A DNA stretch of 64,000 nt from Pedobacter sp. WC2423 (GCF_040822065.1 NZ_CP162005.1:4898001-4962000), one strand, 5' to 3'. Counted from the first letter of the stretch, positions 1 through 8,964 are shown. The notes: generated by a model from the letters alone, not told the origin. A program made the numbers and translations.

Positions 1-1770
1 TGGAATGGACGTGTAGCTTATGCTAATGTTAAAGATTTTTTAGCGGGCATTCCTAGTCGTGTTCGTACTAACTATAATTATGCTGATAATACAAGGGATA
101 ATATCATGGCTAATCCGCCGGCAGAATTCAAGTTAAATATGTACAGTGTTTACGGTGAAGATCAATGGCAAGTGTCTGATCGTTTCAAATTAACTTATGG
201 CTTGAGATTTGATTTAGCTGATATGCCAAACAAACAACCTTTAAGTTCAAAAACTACTGGTTCTCCTGTAGATGCTAATTATGGAACTACTTATACTTAC
301 ACCAAGCCGAATGAGATTAAAAATAGCTTCTTTGGCCAGATTCAAATCTCTCCTCGTGTTGGATTTAACTTCGACGTATTGGGTGATCAAAGTTTGATTA
401 TGCGTGGTGGTAGTGGTTTATTCACAGGTAGAGTTCCTTTTGCATGGTTAGGTTATGCTTATTATAACAATGGGGTAACTTATGGTGCATATGATAATAA
501 ATCATCACAAGTTGCATTTACTCCAGGAAGTGATCCTATCAGAGATGCCTTAAGCGGAAATGGTGAAGCTGGATTTGTTTCTCAGCAAAAAGATTCAAAA
601 GGAAATATAATCAATGTTAACAATGCAAACGGTGCTACACAAGTCGATCTGATCGATAACAACTTCAAAATGCCTAAAACATGGAGAACAAGTTTGGCTT
701 TCGATTATAAAACTGAGAATCAGTGGAAATTTACTGTAGAAGGTATTTATACTAAAGTTATCAATGATTTGAAATTCCAACAGATCAATATTACTGATAA
801 TCCTACTTATATGGTTTACGATACGCAACATCAACAACCAATTTATGGAAAAACTCCAATTAATCCACTATATACTAATGCTTACTTGCTTTCTAATACA
901 AGTAAAGGATACCGTTACAGTGTGACTGGTCAGGTTTCAAAATCTTTCCCTTTCGGTTTAGATGTAATGGCGGCTTATACTTACGGACAGTCTAAAGATT
1001 TGACCAACGGTATCAGAAATTCAATGGAATCTAACTGGCAGTTGAACCAGGCTTTAAGCCCTAACAATCCTCAGTTAGCGACTTCTAACTTTGATATCCG
1101 TAACCGTATTATATCTACAGTTAATTATAGATTTGCATGGGATAAAGCGAATAAATATGTTTCAAGTTTCTCTCTGTTCTATAGTGCACAATCAGGTTCC
1201 CCTTACTCTTATGGATTCCTGAATACTACAATTAATGGAACTGGTCAGAACGTAAGTCTGGCTTATATTCCTAAAGCTGGTGAAACTGTTAATTTCTTTA
1301 AAGATATAGCTGCCGTACCTGCAACGTCTACAACTCCAGGAAGTCCAGCAGTTTCAGCAGTGGCACAAGCAGCAGCGTTTGATTCTTATATCGATGGTGA
1401 TAAATATCTTAAAACAAGGAGAGGTAATTTCACAGAAAGAAATGCAGCTCGTACACCATGGAATACGCAACTTGACTTCCGTTTTACTCAAGATATCAAA
1501 ATCGTAGAAAGCGGAAAGCATAAGCATACTTTAACATTTACTTATGACATCGTTAACTTAACGAACTTATTAAACAAAGACTGGGGAGTTCAGTATTTCT
1601 CTCCTAATACGTATAACTCAATGGCAAGTATAGGTTTGAAACCAGGAACAGCTGGAACAGCTACTACTTATCCGACTTATACATTTAACAAAGATAATGC
1701 AAGTAATTATTCAAAAGACTTCTTTGCATCAAGATTCCAAATGCAATTTGGCTTGAGATACAGCTTCTAA
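1..1770 (+). CDS. TonB-dependent outer-membrane receptor, 5' end cut by window edge
   Basis: The frame is open from base 1, so this is the C-terminal part (at least 589 residues) of a larger gene that begins upstream of the window. The visible protein is rich in alternating aromatic and polar residues typical of outer-membrane beta strands (for example YGEDQWQVSDRFKLTYGLRF) and ends in FGLRYSF, the terminal Phe being the usual outer-membrane insertion signal. Receptors of this kind import ligands across the outer membrane with TonB energy. The plug and any carboxypeptidase-regulatory-like domain lie outside the window, so substrate and subclass cannot be judged. It resembles Oar-like receptors more than SusC because no SusD gene follows. 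Transcription probably stops at the hairpin at 1808-1843. Confidence 0.85.
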   Translation, partial: WNGRVAYANVKDFLAGIPSRVRTNYNYADNTRDNIMANPPAEFKLNMYSVYGEDQWQVSDRFKLTYGLRFDLADMPNKQPLSSKTTGSPVDANYGTTYTYTKPNEIKNSFFGQIQISPRVGFNFDVLGDQSLIMRGGSGLFTGRVPFAWLGYAYYNNGVTYGAYDNKSSQVAFTPGSDPIRDALSGNGEAGFVSQQKDSKGNIINVNNANGATQVDLIDNNFKMPKTWRTSLAFDYKTENQWKFTVEGIYTKVINDLKFQQINITDNPTYMVYDTQHQQPIYGKTPINPLYTNAYLLSNTSKGYRYSVTGQVSKSFPFGLDVMAAYTYGQSKDLTNGIRNSMESNWQLNQALSPNNPQLATSNFDIRNRIISTVNYRFAWDKANKYVSSFSLFYSAQSGSPYSYGFLNTTINGTGQNVSLAYIPKAGETVNFFKDIAAVPATSTTPGSPAVSAVAQAAAFDSYIDGDKYLKTRRGNFTERNAARTPWNTQLDFRFTQDIKIVESGKHKHTLTFTYDIVNLTNLLNKDWGVQYFSPNTYNSMASIGLKPGTAGTATTYPTYTFNKDNASNYSKDFFASRFQMQFGLRYSF

Positions 1771-1807
1771 TGAATTGTTAGTTTCTATTTTAAGAGAAAC
1801 ATAATTG

Positions 1808-1843
1808 AAAACCCTTATCTATTAATTTAGATAAGGGTTTTTT
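1808..1843 (+). terminator. Rho-independent terminator after the TonB receptor
   Basis: A 12-bp stem (AACCCTTATCT paired with AGATAAGGGTT) with an 8-nt A/T loop is followed by a run of T. It ends the receptor transcript and isolates the next gene. Confidence 0.85.
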
Positions 1844-1936
1844 GTTTAGTATATGAATTAATGTTTAGTTAATATTTAATCTGTATTTTTATTGGTAAAC
1901 ATATCTTCAGTTATTTTGATTTTACATTAGAAAATT

Positions 1937-2293
1937 ATGAACTCTAAAACTCTAGTTGTTATTGCTCTTGTTTCGTTCTTATTTATTTTACCATCCAGTG
2001 CGCAGGTAAAAATAAGAAAGTTCTGTACTGTATCCTATCGTTATCAAAGTTTGAAAAGTCCGGATATTGATTATGGGCAGAGCAGAAAATATAATCCTTT
2101 AAAAGATTCTACTTTTGTACATAAATTGGAACAGGTAGAATACATGACGAATTTTATTCAGGTAATGAATTACCTTACAGGACTGGGTTGGAATTATGAA
2201 GGAAATATCTCCACTACTGAGTCAAATAATTTGGAAGTTAAGATCTTATTCAGTCGTGAATTTTATCCTGCTGAGTTGACGGAAGGTAAATAA
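1937..2293 (+). CDS. Small secreted protein of unknown function
   Basis: The 118-residue product starts with a clear signal peptide (hydrophobic VVIALVSFLFILPSS, then a likely cleavage after SAQ near residue 23), so it is exported to the periplasm or outer membrane. The mature part is about 95 residues, mixed charge, with one Cys and no motif I recognise. Coding potential is supported by the signal peptide and by the lack of a competing frame. It stands alone between a terminator and the TlpA-like gene 89 bp downstream, with which it may be cotranscribed. I cannot assign a function. Confidence 0.6.
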   Translation: MNSKTLVVIALVSFLFILPSSAQVKIRKFCTVSYRYQSLKSPDIDYGQSRKYNPLKDSTFVHKLEQVEYMTNFIQVMNYLTGLGWNYEGNISTTESNNLEVKILFSREFYPAELTEGK

Positions 2294-2382
2294 TATATAA
2301 TTGGGTATAACTTATAAGATTCTGCTATATTGGCCCGAAATGATGATTTATTCATTTCATCTTAGTTGTAGTTACCCATTTT

Positions 2383-3522
2383 ATGAAGAGTATATTTTTA
2401 AGTTTATTAATTTTTAGTGTTGGAATAAGTGGAGCTGCTGCTCAACACAAAGGTTTTACAATCAAAGGGGAAATCAAAGGCCTCCACAGCCCTGCAAAAG
2501 TGTACCTGGATTCTTATCAAGCTAAAATGCTGGATTCGGCAGTGGTCAATAATGGCATCTTTCAATTTAACGGTATTGCGAAAAAGCCAGGACTCGCTTA
2601 CTTAAGTTTAGATAGATACGGTGTCGGAAAAGATAGTATTGATCTGGAAAATAATACAGATGAACTTGGTTTGTTTTTAGATAATTCTGAAATTACTATT
2701 ACTGCTCAGGATTCTTTGATACGTGGTCAGGCTACCGGTTCAAAGATCAATGACGATTACATGGCTTATAATAAATTTATAGGAGGTACAGTCACTGGTG
2801 CTTATAAAAATTACCGGAACAGAATTTCCCCGTATTTGTGGAGCTCATACCCTTTTTTTAAAGAGTTTGATGAATACATGCATAAATTCAAAGCGGAGCG
2901 CTTTGAAAAGCAATTACAGTTTATCCATGAAAATCCTCAATCTTACTTCAGTCTTTATGCCCTGACTGATATTATCGATATGGGTTATGGAAAGGATATG
3001 AATAAAACGGGTACTGCTTACAGGTCTATTGATGCAAAATTCAGAAATACCCCAGAGGGGCAGCGTATCGGAAAAATTATTCAGTCCATGAGCCAGGGGG
3101 CTGTTGGAATGCCGGCACCAGATTTTATTTTATATGATGTGAATGGCAAAGCGGTAAAGTTATCTACTTATCGTGGCAATTATGTAGTACTGTATTTCTG
3201 GGTTACTGGTAACGGCCTGATCAAAGCAGAAAACTATAAAATGATCAAAGCGACCGAATTATATAAGCAGAAGAGATTTAAAATTATCAGCATTTCTTTA
3301 GATCCTGAAAAAAGAAAACAAACCTGGGCAAAAGAAGTGAAAGCAAATAAACTTCCGTGGGTACAAGTATGGGGAGAGAAATCCGGGCCTCTTGCCACTG
3401 CAAAGCTTTACGGTACTCAGGGAACTCCGGCAAGTATTGTGATTGATCCTGAAGGAAAGATAGTAGCCAGGGATTTAAATGGCGTCGGATTACAATATCA
3501 GCTGGCAGAATATATGAAGTAA
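2383..3522 (+). CDS. TlpA-like thioredoxin-fold protein lacking all cysteines
   Basis: This 379-residue exported protein has a signal peptide (residues 1-21, ending AAAQ), a DUF4369-like N-terminal domain typical of Bacteroidota TlpA proteins (about 24-115), a helical linker, and a C-terminal AhpC/TSA-thioredoxin domain beginning at GMPAPDF (about 242). The fold signatures remain: a strand ending YFW at 271-273, a cis-Pro loop GTPAS, and the IDPEG turn. The redox CXXC site is gone: the usual WCGPC position reads GNGLI (276-280), and there is no Cys in the whole protein. It therefore cannot act as a disulfide oxidoreductase and is more likely a binding or structural protein. The family call is good; the role is unknown. 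Confidence 0.8.
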   Translation: MKSIFLSLLIFSVGISGAAAQHKGFTIKGEIKGLHSPAKVYLDSYQAKMLDSAVVNNGIFQFNGIAKKPGLAYLSLDRYGVGKDSIDLENNTDELGLFLDNSEITITAQDSLIRGQATGSKINDDYMAYNKFIGGTVTGAYKNYRNRISPYLWSSYPFFKEFDEYMHKFKAERFEKQLQFIHENPQSYFSLYALTDIIDMGYGKDMNKTGTAYRSIDAKFRNTPEGQRIGKIIQSMSQGAVGMPAPDFILYDVNGKAVKLSTYRGNYVVLYFWVTGNGLIKAENYKMIKATELYKQKRFKIISISLDPEKRKQTWAKEVKANKLPWVQVWGEKSGPLATAKLYGTQGTPASIVIDPEGKIVARDLNGVGLQYQLAEYMK

Positions 3523-3655
3523 CAGCGATGTGATTAATGTATAGAAATGTTGAATACAGATAACCCATCCTTAATCCTGACTTAACATATCGCCTCTATA
3601 TTTGTGGTGTAAATATTTGGTTAGTATTTATCAAGTTTAGGTTTAGTTGATAACA

Positions 3656-3691
3656 AAATAGCCCGGGTGGATGTCCGGGCTATTTGTTTTT
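3656..3691 (+). terminator. Strong terminator between convergent genes
   Basis: An 11-bp GC-rich perfect stem (AAATAGCCCGG with CCGGGCTATTT) is followed on the plus strand by a T-rich tract (TGTTTTTCT). It lies between the TlpA-like gene and the convergent acyltransferase gene and may serve both, but the plus-strand T tract is better. A TATATTTG box at 3597-3604 could start a short transcript ending here (see findings). Confidence 0.8.
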
Positions 3692-5443
3692 CTAGAAGTT
3701 TTTACCAATTTTTTCCAACATCTCTGGTGGGATGCTTTGCATATCCACCACGAGGAATCCATCCAGGCAATCTGAAAATTTCGGATCTATATTAAAGCAT
3801 ATAATCTTCGCATTGAGGTTAAGGTATTGTCTTAACAACACAGGAATTTTAATATGTGTATTTTCAATATCAGATATCAATACATCAAGATCTTTTAGTG
3901 AATCACTGCTTTCAATCAGCAGGTCTTTATCAATGGCTGATAAATCTGCTTTGAATTTATTTCTTGGTCTTACATATTGTCCCAACTCATAATCAAAGTG
4001 ATTTTTGGTAATGAAATCAACAATCAATGATTTAGAAAACTTAGAAAAGTTATTACTGATACTAACCGGGCCAAACATGTAGCGGTACTGTGGATTATCT
4101 AAAAGATATTTTAAGATACCTTTCCATAGCAAGAACAACGGTAATGCTTTTTGCTGATATTCTTTGCGGATCCATGAACGTCCCAATTCAATTCCCTGTC
4201 TTAATACAGGATAGAATGGGTCTCTTATTTTAAAGAGCTCAGAAAGATAAAATCCTCTTTTGCCTAAAGTATTTAAAATCTCATCTCCTTTACCAATCCG
4301 GTAAGCACCAACAATATTTTTCTGATCTACATCCCAGATGAATAAGTGATGATAGTAAATATCATAATTATCAAGATCTATCTTTTTATTAGAGCCTTCG
4401 CCGACTTCTCTGAAAGTTATTTCTCTTAATCGGCCTATTTCCCTTAATATATTTGGAATATTAGCCGAAGGGGTAATGTAAACTTCATAATTTTTCTCCG
4501 TCCATACCCGGTATGTTTCCAGTTGTTCAATTTCTTCCACAATACTGGCTCCTGGAGTTTCCTCAATAATCGGCTCCGGAGTCTTCTTGATTTTGAAAAG
4601 ATTGATGGGATTAAATAATTTCTTTTCCTGTTCGATACTTGTGCCTAAAGCATAAGTACGTGCACGAAGAAAATCAAGTAGTTTATTGGTGTTGTTGCGG
4701 TAAGAAATATCTTCAATATGAATTGGTTTCCCTATTCTGACTTTTATTTTCAGTCCTTGTTTGTTCAGGAATTCTGAAGGTAATTTCGCGGTACGCAGGG
4801 TAGGGTGAATAAAACTCAGAATATTGAATAATACCCCATTATTACCATGGAAATAAATCGGTACTACGGGAACTTTCGCACGGGCAATTAGCTTTCCAAC
4901 TACTGGATGCCATAAGCGGTCTGTAATCTCTTGTTTGTCCAGGCTAAATGTAGAGACTTCACCTGCGGGGAAGATCCCAATAGGAACCCCGTTCTGCAAA
5001 AGATCAAATGTAGCTTTTAATCCGCTGATGCTTGAAGAATGCTGTACATTTTCAAAAGGGTTAACGGCAACAAAAAACTCATTTAAGTTAGGAATCTTCT
5101 GAAGAATGAAATTAACCATTACTTTGGCTTCCGGACGCACGGTACATAATAATTTTACCAATGCAAGTCCTTCTATCCCTCCATAAGGATGGTTTGCAAT
5201 CGCAATAAAACCACCTGTTTTGGGAATGTTTCTCAGGTCATCTTCATCGAAATCAATTGACACCCCTATAGTTTCCAGTATTTTATCTACAAACTCTAAA
5301 CCATTGAAATGCTGATTCTGAGAGAAAACTTTATTAATATCGTTCAATTTCATGACTTCCATCAGTAAATCTGCAAGTCCCGGAACACCGAGTTTATCAA
5401 TTTTAGTAGCCTTTGCAAATTCTTTGGTTGTTATGATCTTCAT
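3692..5443 (-). CDS. olsF: Bifunctional acyltransferase, PlsC domain plus OlsB-like GNAT domain (OlsF-like)
   Basis: The 583-residue protein joins two acyltransferase domains. The N-terminal half is a PlsC/LPLAT domain: NHPYGGIEG (84-92, with His85) and FPAGEVS (159-165) match the blocks of hemolysin-type acyltransferases. The C-terminal half (about 320-500) is a hemolysin/OlsB-like GNAT domain with the pattern REITFREVGEG then DLDNYDIYYHHLFIWD. Fusions of this order are known as OlsF in Flavobacterium and Serratia, where one domain N-acylates an amino acid (ornithine) and the other adds the second acyl chain, giving phosphorus-free aminolipids. In Bacteroidota the head group may also be glycine. 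It acts at the cytoplasmic membrane and is monocistronic, divergent from the HhH gene. The architecture is certain; the head group is inferred. Confidence 0.75.
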   Translation of the reverse strand: MKIITTKEFAKATKIDKLGVPGLADLLMEVMKLNDINKVFSQNQHFNGLEFVDKILETIGVSIDFDEDDLRNIPKTGGFIAIANHPYGGIEGLALVKLLCTVRPEAKVMVNFILQKIPNLNEFFVAVNPFENVQHSSSISGLKATFDLLQNGVPIGIFPAGEVSTFSLDKQEITDRLWHPVVGKLIARAKVPVVPIYFHGNNGVLFNILSFIHPTLRTAKLPSEFLNKQGLKIKVRIGKPIHIEDISYRNNTNKLLDFLRARTYALGTSIEQEKKLFNPINLFKIKKTPEPIIEETPGASIVEEIEQLETYRVWTEKNYEVYITPSANIPNILREIGRLREITFREVGEGSNKKIDLDNYDIYYHHLFIWDVDQKNIVGAYRIGKGDEILNTLGKRGFYLSELFKIRDPFYPVLRQGIELGRSWIRKEYQQKALPLFLLWKGILKYLLDNPQYRYMFGPVSISNNFSKFSKSLIVDFITKNHFDYELGQYVRPRNKFKADLSAIDKDLLIESSDSLKDLDVLISDIENTHIKIPVLLRQYLNLNAKIICFNIDPKFSDCLDGFLVVDMQSIPPEMLEKIGKNF

Positions 5444-5682
5444 ATTTGTTCTTAAAAGGGGAGAATTGGGCGCATATCTGGAATAGAGATCTGAATATGT
5501 TCCTGAATCAATCTCAAAAATAAGATTTATATTTTTAGAAAAGTTTAAAATTTATCTGATCGCACATTTAAGCTTTCTTTTTGCCTTCATAATTGCCTCA
5601 TCTTATTTGGAAATAAGAGAAAGAAGAATTTTATTCACAAATCTAACCACCTTTCTGAATAAGGGGAGTACATTGACTGGAG

Positions 5683-6585
5683 ATGAAAAAATGGTTGCGC
5701 TCTTATTTTAGTTTCTCCAAAAGGGAATATAATGGCTTGCTGGCTATGGTTGTGCTAATCGTATTGATCAGGGCAATTCCGTTTGTTTATGTGTTCTTTT
5801 TTCCAGACCAGACGGATCCGGAAACGGAAAAATTAGCTATCAATAAATTAATGTGGATGAAACAGCAGAAGCAGGGAGCGGTTAGCGCACAGAAGAGGCC
5901 AGATCAGGCACTGAAATCAACCCTGTTTAATTTTGATCCCAATCTGATTGATGCAGATGACTGGCAGCGATTGGGTTTATCTGTTAAACAGGCTGCTGTA
6001 ATGACCAGGTATAAAGAGAAAGGAGGACGGTACTTTGAAAAGGAAGATTTGCAGAAAATGTATGTCATCAGTCCAGAAATGTATGAAAGATTGATGCCTT
6101 ATATAAGTATCGGTTTGGCAAAAGAACAGAAACATCAGCGGCTGAACCCTGAATATCCTGCGAAACACTATCCTGTGCAGCAGAAAGCTGCATTAATACC
6201 GCTCAATACCGCTGATACTTTACAATTAACGGAGATCAGAGGGGTAGGCCCGGCTTTTGCCAGGAGGATTTTTAATTACCGGCGGCGTCTTGGCGGATTT
6301 TATCAGAAGGAGCAGCTGCTTGAGGTATATGGACTGGATAGTTTAAAGTATAATGAAATTAAAGATCAGCTCAGTTTGGATGAGCGGGCACTGACCAGAA
6401 TTAACCTGAATACAGCATTGTTTGATGATTTGAAAAATCACCCCTATTTAAAGTATAAACAGGTCAATGCAATCATTCAGTTTCGAAAACAGCACGGAAA
6501 TTATAGTAATATTGCGGACTTAAGAAAGGTGGCTATTTTATCTGCTGAAACTATAGAGAGGCTGGCCCCTTATATTTCTTTTTAA
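5683..6585 (+). CDS. Membrane-anchored protein with three helix-hairpin-helix repeats (ComEA-like)
   Basis: The protein (300 aa) has one N-terminal membrane segment (about 18-40) after a basic leader, then a soluble part with three HhH-type units: about 82-142 (ending LMPYISIG), 172-232 (LNTADTLQLTEIRGVGPAFARR) and 239-300 (INLNTALFDDL, ending LAPYISF). The INLNTA and GVGPAFA signatures are those of ComEA-type DNA-binding domains. Such proteins bind double-stranded DNA outside the membrane, for example in DNA uptake or repair, but no other competence gene is next to it, so the role is open. Its stop is 2 bp from the start of apt, so the two are probably cotranscribed. Confidence 0.75.
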   Translation: MKKWLRSYFSFSKREYNGLLAMVVLIVLIRAIPFVYVFFFPDQTDPETEKLAINKLMWMKQQKQGAVSAQKRPDQALKSTLFNFDPNLIDADDWQRLGLSVKQAAVMTRYKEKGGRYFEKEDLQKMYVISPEMYERLMPYISIGLAKEQKHQRLNPEYPAKHYPVQQKAALIPLNTADTLQLTEIRGVGPAFARRIFNYRRRLGGFYQKEQLLEVYGLDSLKYNEIKDQLSLDERALTRINLNTALFDDLKNHPYLKYKQVNAIIQFRKQHGNYSNIADLRKVAILSAETIERLAPYISF

Positions 6586-6587
6586 TC

Positions 6588-7118
6588 ATGACAATGGAAA
6601 CAAAAATAAAACAGATTGTACGCGATGTAAACGATTTTCCAAAACCGGGTATCGTTTTTAAAGACATTACACCAATTTTAAAAGATGCAGTGTTATGTGG
6701 TGAAATTACTACAGCCCTGGCTATGCAGCTTTCAGCAGTTAAGATTGATGTAGTGGCTGGAATTGAAAGCAGAGGCTTTTTGTTTGGAATGGCTTTGGCG
6801 AATTTGCTGAATGTTCCTTTTGTACCGATCAGAAAAGCGGGGAAATTGCCACACAAAACTATACAGCAATCTTATAATCTGGAATATGGCAGTGCTACAC
6901 TTGAAGTGCATGAAGATGCTATTCTGCCGGGACAGCATGTGTTGATTCATGACGATCTGCTGGCTACAGGTGGTACTGTGGTTGCAGCTTCTAAGCTGAT
7001 TCAGAAACTGGATGCTGTAGTTGCAGGTTACTCGTTTATCATTGCACTTGATTTTCTAAACGGAAAAGACAGACTAAAAGCGTTTTCTGAGAACAATTTC
7101 GCATTAGCTTCCTATTAA
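6588..7118 (+). CDS. apt: Adenine phosphoribosyltransferase
   Basis: This 176-residue enzyme converts adenine and PRPP to AMP (purine salvage, cytoplasm). Seen in the sequence: the N-terminal DFPKPGIVFKDITPIL block, GIESRGFLFG, the KAGKLP flexible loop segment, and the PRPP-binding motif VLIHDDLLATGGT. Length matches the family. The start at 6588 gives MTMET; the ATG two codons later is equally possible. It follows the HhH gene by 2 bp, which suggests an operon, and is separated from the next gene by 161 bp containing a promoter. Confidence 0.95.
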   Translation: MTMETKIKQIVRDVNDFPKPGIVFKDITPILKDAVLCGEITTALAMQLSAVKIDVVAGIESRGFLFGMALANLLNVPFVPIRKAGKLPHKTIQQSYNLEYGSATLEVHEDAILPGQHVLIHDDLLATGGTVVAASKLIQKLDAVVAGYSFIIALDFLNGKDRLKAFSENNFALASY

Positions 7119-7232
7119 CTAGCTAAAATAGTTGAAAAAAAATCCTGTCGTTTTAGGGCTTCAGTTCTTATGCTATACTGTAAAATGAACTAAATACTGT
7201 TTCGTTCTGTTTCCGGGCAAATATTCAACTGC

Positions 7233-7260
7233 TTGTTTGGGCTTATATTCTCTATACTTG
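7233..7260 (+). promoter_or_regulatory. Bacteroidota-type promoter for the acyl-CoA dehydrogenase
   Basis: TTG (7233-7235), a 17-bp spacer, and TATACTTG (7253-7260), one mismatch from TAnnTTTG. The start codon is 20 bp downstream, giving a short leader. No Shine-Dalgarno sequence follows, as is usual in this phylum. Confidence 0.55.
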
Positions 7261-7279
7261 CCGTATTCAAATATAAAAC

Positions 7280-8452
7280 ATGCAAGAAACGTTAGCACAA
7301 AATACAGGGTTCAATTTTAGTACTTCAGAGAATCAGTTGATGATCAGGAGTATGGTTAAAGATTTCACGGAAAAGAATATCCGTCCTCATGTAATGGAAT
7401 GGGACGAAGCACAGACTTTTCCTGTTGAGGTTTTTAAGAAGTTGGGTGAGCTGGGAATGATGGGTGTATTAGTACCTGAAGTTTATGGCGGATCGGGTTT
7501 CGGTTACCAGGAATATGTAGATGTAATTGTAGAAGTAGCCAAGGTTTGCGGATCTATAGGTTTATCTCTTGCTGCGCACAATTCTTTATGTACAGGTCAT
7601 ATCCTTGCATTTGGAACGGAAGAACAAAAAATGAAGTGGCTGCCTAAACTGGCAACTGCCGAATGGATTGGTGCATGGGGCTTAACTGAAGCGAATACCG
7701 GATCAGATGCATTGAGAATGATGACTACTGCCACATTGGATGGTGATCATTATGTTTTAAATGGTGCGAAAAACTGGATTACACATGGTAAATCAGGCGA
7801 TATCGCAGTAGTGATGGTAAGAACGGGTGAGAAAGGAGATTCTAAAGGTATTTCTGCTATTGTAGTGGAACGCGGAACTCCGGGCTTTTCGGCTGGCAAG
7901 AAAGAAAATAAGTTAGGGATGCGCGCATCTGAGACTACAGAAATGATATTTGATAACTGCCGTGTACCAGTAGCTAATTTACTGGGCAATGTAGGTGAAG
8001 GCTTTAAGCAGGCGATGAAAGTGCTGGATGGCGGAAGAATTTCTATTGCTGCATTATCATTGGGAATTGCAAAAGGTGCTTATGAAGCTGCGCTGGCTTA
8101 TGCTCAGGAGAGACACCAGTTCGGACAGCCAATTTCAAGTTTCCAGGCGATCAGTTTTAAACTCGCTGACATGGCTACTGAAATTGAGGCAGCTGAATTG
8201 TTAATCAGACAATCTGCCGATTTAAAGAACCGTGGCCAGAAAATGACTAAAGAGTCTGCTATGGCAAAATACTTTGCCTCAGAGGTCGCTGTAAGAGCTG
8301 CTACCGAAGCAGTACAGATCTTTGGTGGGTATGGTTATACGAAAGACTTCCCTGTAGAAAAATTTTACCGTGACAGTAAGTTATGTACGATCGGGGAGGG
8401 GACTTCTGAGATCCAGAAAATTGTAATTGCGAGAGAAATCTTAAATAAATAA
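7280..8452 (+). CDS. Acyl-CoA dehydrogenase
   Basis: A 390-residue flavoprotein of the acyl-CoA dehydrogenase family, which forms the 2,3-double bond of acyl-CoA thioesters and passes electrons to ETF (cytoplasm; fatty-acid or branched-chain amino-acid degradation). Motifs seen: WGLTEANTGSDA (FAD/substrate block), GAKNWITHG, and a C-terminal GGYGYTKDFPVEKFYRDSK followed by IGEGTSEIQ, whose Glu is in the position of the catalytic base of short-chain acyl-CoA dehydrogenases. Length is standard. It has its own promoter and terminator and is monocistronic, so chain-length specificity cannot be read from neighbours. Confidence 0.92.
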   Translation: MQETLAQNTGFNFSTSENQLMIRSMVKDFTEKNIRPHVMEWDEAQTFPVEVFKKLGELGMMGVLVPEVYGGSGFGYQEYVDVIVEVAKVCGSIGLSLAAHNSLCTGHILAFGTEEQKMKWLPKLATAEWIGAWGLTEANTGSDALRMMTTATLDGDHYVLNGAKNWITHGKSGDIAVVMVRTGEKGDSKGISAIVVERGTPGFSAGKKENKLGMRASETTEMIFDNCRVPVANLLGNVGEGFKQAMKVLDGGRISIAALSLGIAKGAYEAALAYAQERHQFGQPISSFQAISFKLADMATEIEAAELLIRQSADLKNRGQKMTKESAMAKYFASEVAVRAATEAVQIFGGYGYTKDFPVEKFYRDSKLCTIGEGTSEIQKIVIAREILNK

Positions 8453-8519
8453 TAACAGCCTAAACCTAAAATAGCTGTTAAATTCCAAATAGACATATTC
8501 TAACCAAATATATTTTACC

Positions 8520-8553
8520 AATCCAGTAGGCGAAAGCATACTGGATTTTTTTT
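8520..8553 (+). terminator. Terminator after acyl-CoA dehydrogenase
   Basis: A 9-bp perfect stem AATCCAGTA/TACTGGATT with a 10-nt loop is followed by six more T residues. Confidence 0.85.
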
Positions 8554-8557
8554 ATGC

Positions 8558-8588
8558 TTGTTTTATAAGGTTTTATGTTCTACCTTTG
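8558..8588 (+). promoter_or_regulatory. Promoter of rpsU
   Basis: TTG (8558-8560), a 20-bp spacer, and a perfect TACCTTTG (8581-8588) match to TAnnTTTG. It lies directly behind the preceding terminator. The predicted leader is about 33 nt and carries the strong Shine-Dalgarno sequence. Confidence 0.65.
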
Positions 8589-8605
8589 CAATCCTTAAAA
8601 CAACG

Positions 8606-8614
8606 AGAGGAGGT
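8606..8614 (+). promoter_or_regulatory. Strong Shine-Dalgarno sequence of rpsU
   Basis: AGAGGAGGT lies 11 nt before the ATG at 8626. Nearly all other genes in this window lack any such sequence. In Flavobacterium, bS21 helps hide the 16S anti-Shine-Dalgarno tail, and rpsU is reported to use its strong Shine-Dalgarno for autogenous control; the same arrangement is seen here. Confidence 0.85.
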
Positions 8615-8625
8615 ATTTTAACGTT

Positions 8626-8820
8626 ATGATCATAATTAATATTAAAGACGGCGAATCACTTGATAAAGCCCTTAAACGTTTCAAAAAGAAATTTGAAAAA
8701 ACTGGTGTATTGAGAGAACTACGTAGCCGTCAGGCATACGAGAAAAAATCTGTAGCTCGTCGTACATTAGTTAAGCACGCGATTTATAAAGAAAATATGC
8801 ACTTAGAAGGAAAGATTTAA
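8626..8820 (+). CDS. rpsU: 30S ribosomal protein bS21
   Basis: The small basic protein (64 aa) matches bS21: MIIINIKDGESLDKALKRFKKK at the start, then RELRSRQAYEKKS and a basic RRTLVKHAIYK segment. It is part of the 30S platform near the 3' end of 16S rRNA. Length is normal for the phylum. The gene has its own promoter, strong Shine-Dalgarno and terminator, so it is transcribed singly, and its position before xerC, hpf, tRNAs and tuf is, to my knowledge, a recurrent order in Bacteroidota. Confidence 0.96.
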   Translation: MIIINIKDGESLDKALKRFKKKFEKTGVLRELRSRQAYEKKSVARRTLVKHAIYKENMHLEGKI

Positions 8821-8847
8821 TTCTTCCCCTTTAATTTTAAATATTTC

Positions 8848-8886
8848 AAAGCGCCGTCGGATTTTTCCGGTGGCGCTTTCTTTTTA
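8848..8886 (+). terminator. Terminator after rpsU
   Basis: AAAGCGCC pairs with GGCGCTTT and the stem continues inward with GTCGG/CCGGT (13 bp including two G-T pairs); the loop is ATTTTT and a CTTTTT tract follows. Confidence 0.88.
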
Positions 8887-8964
8887 GGTAGTAATTCCGT
8901 ACATTCACTTTTACAGGGCCTGTTTTAGCTTTAAACAGACGCTAAAGGATAATAATTGTAATTA

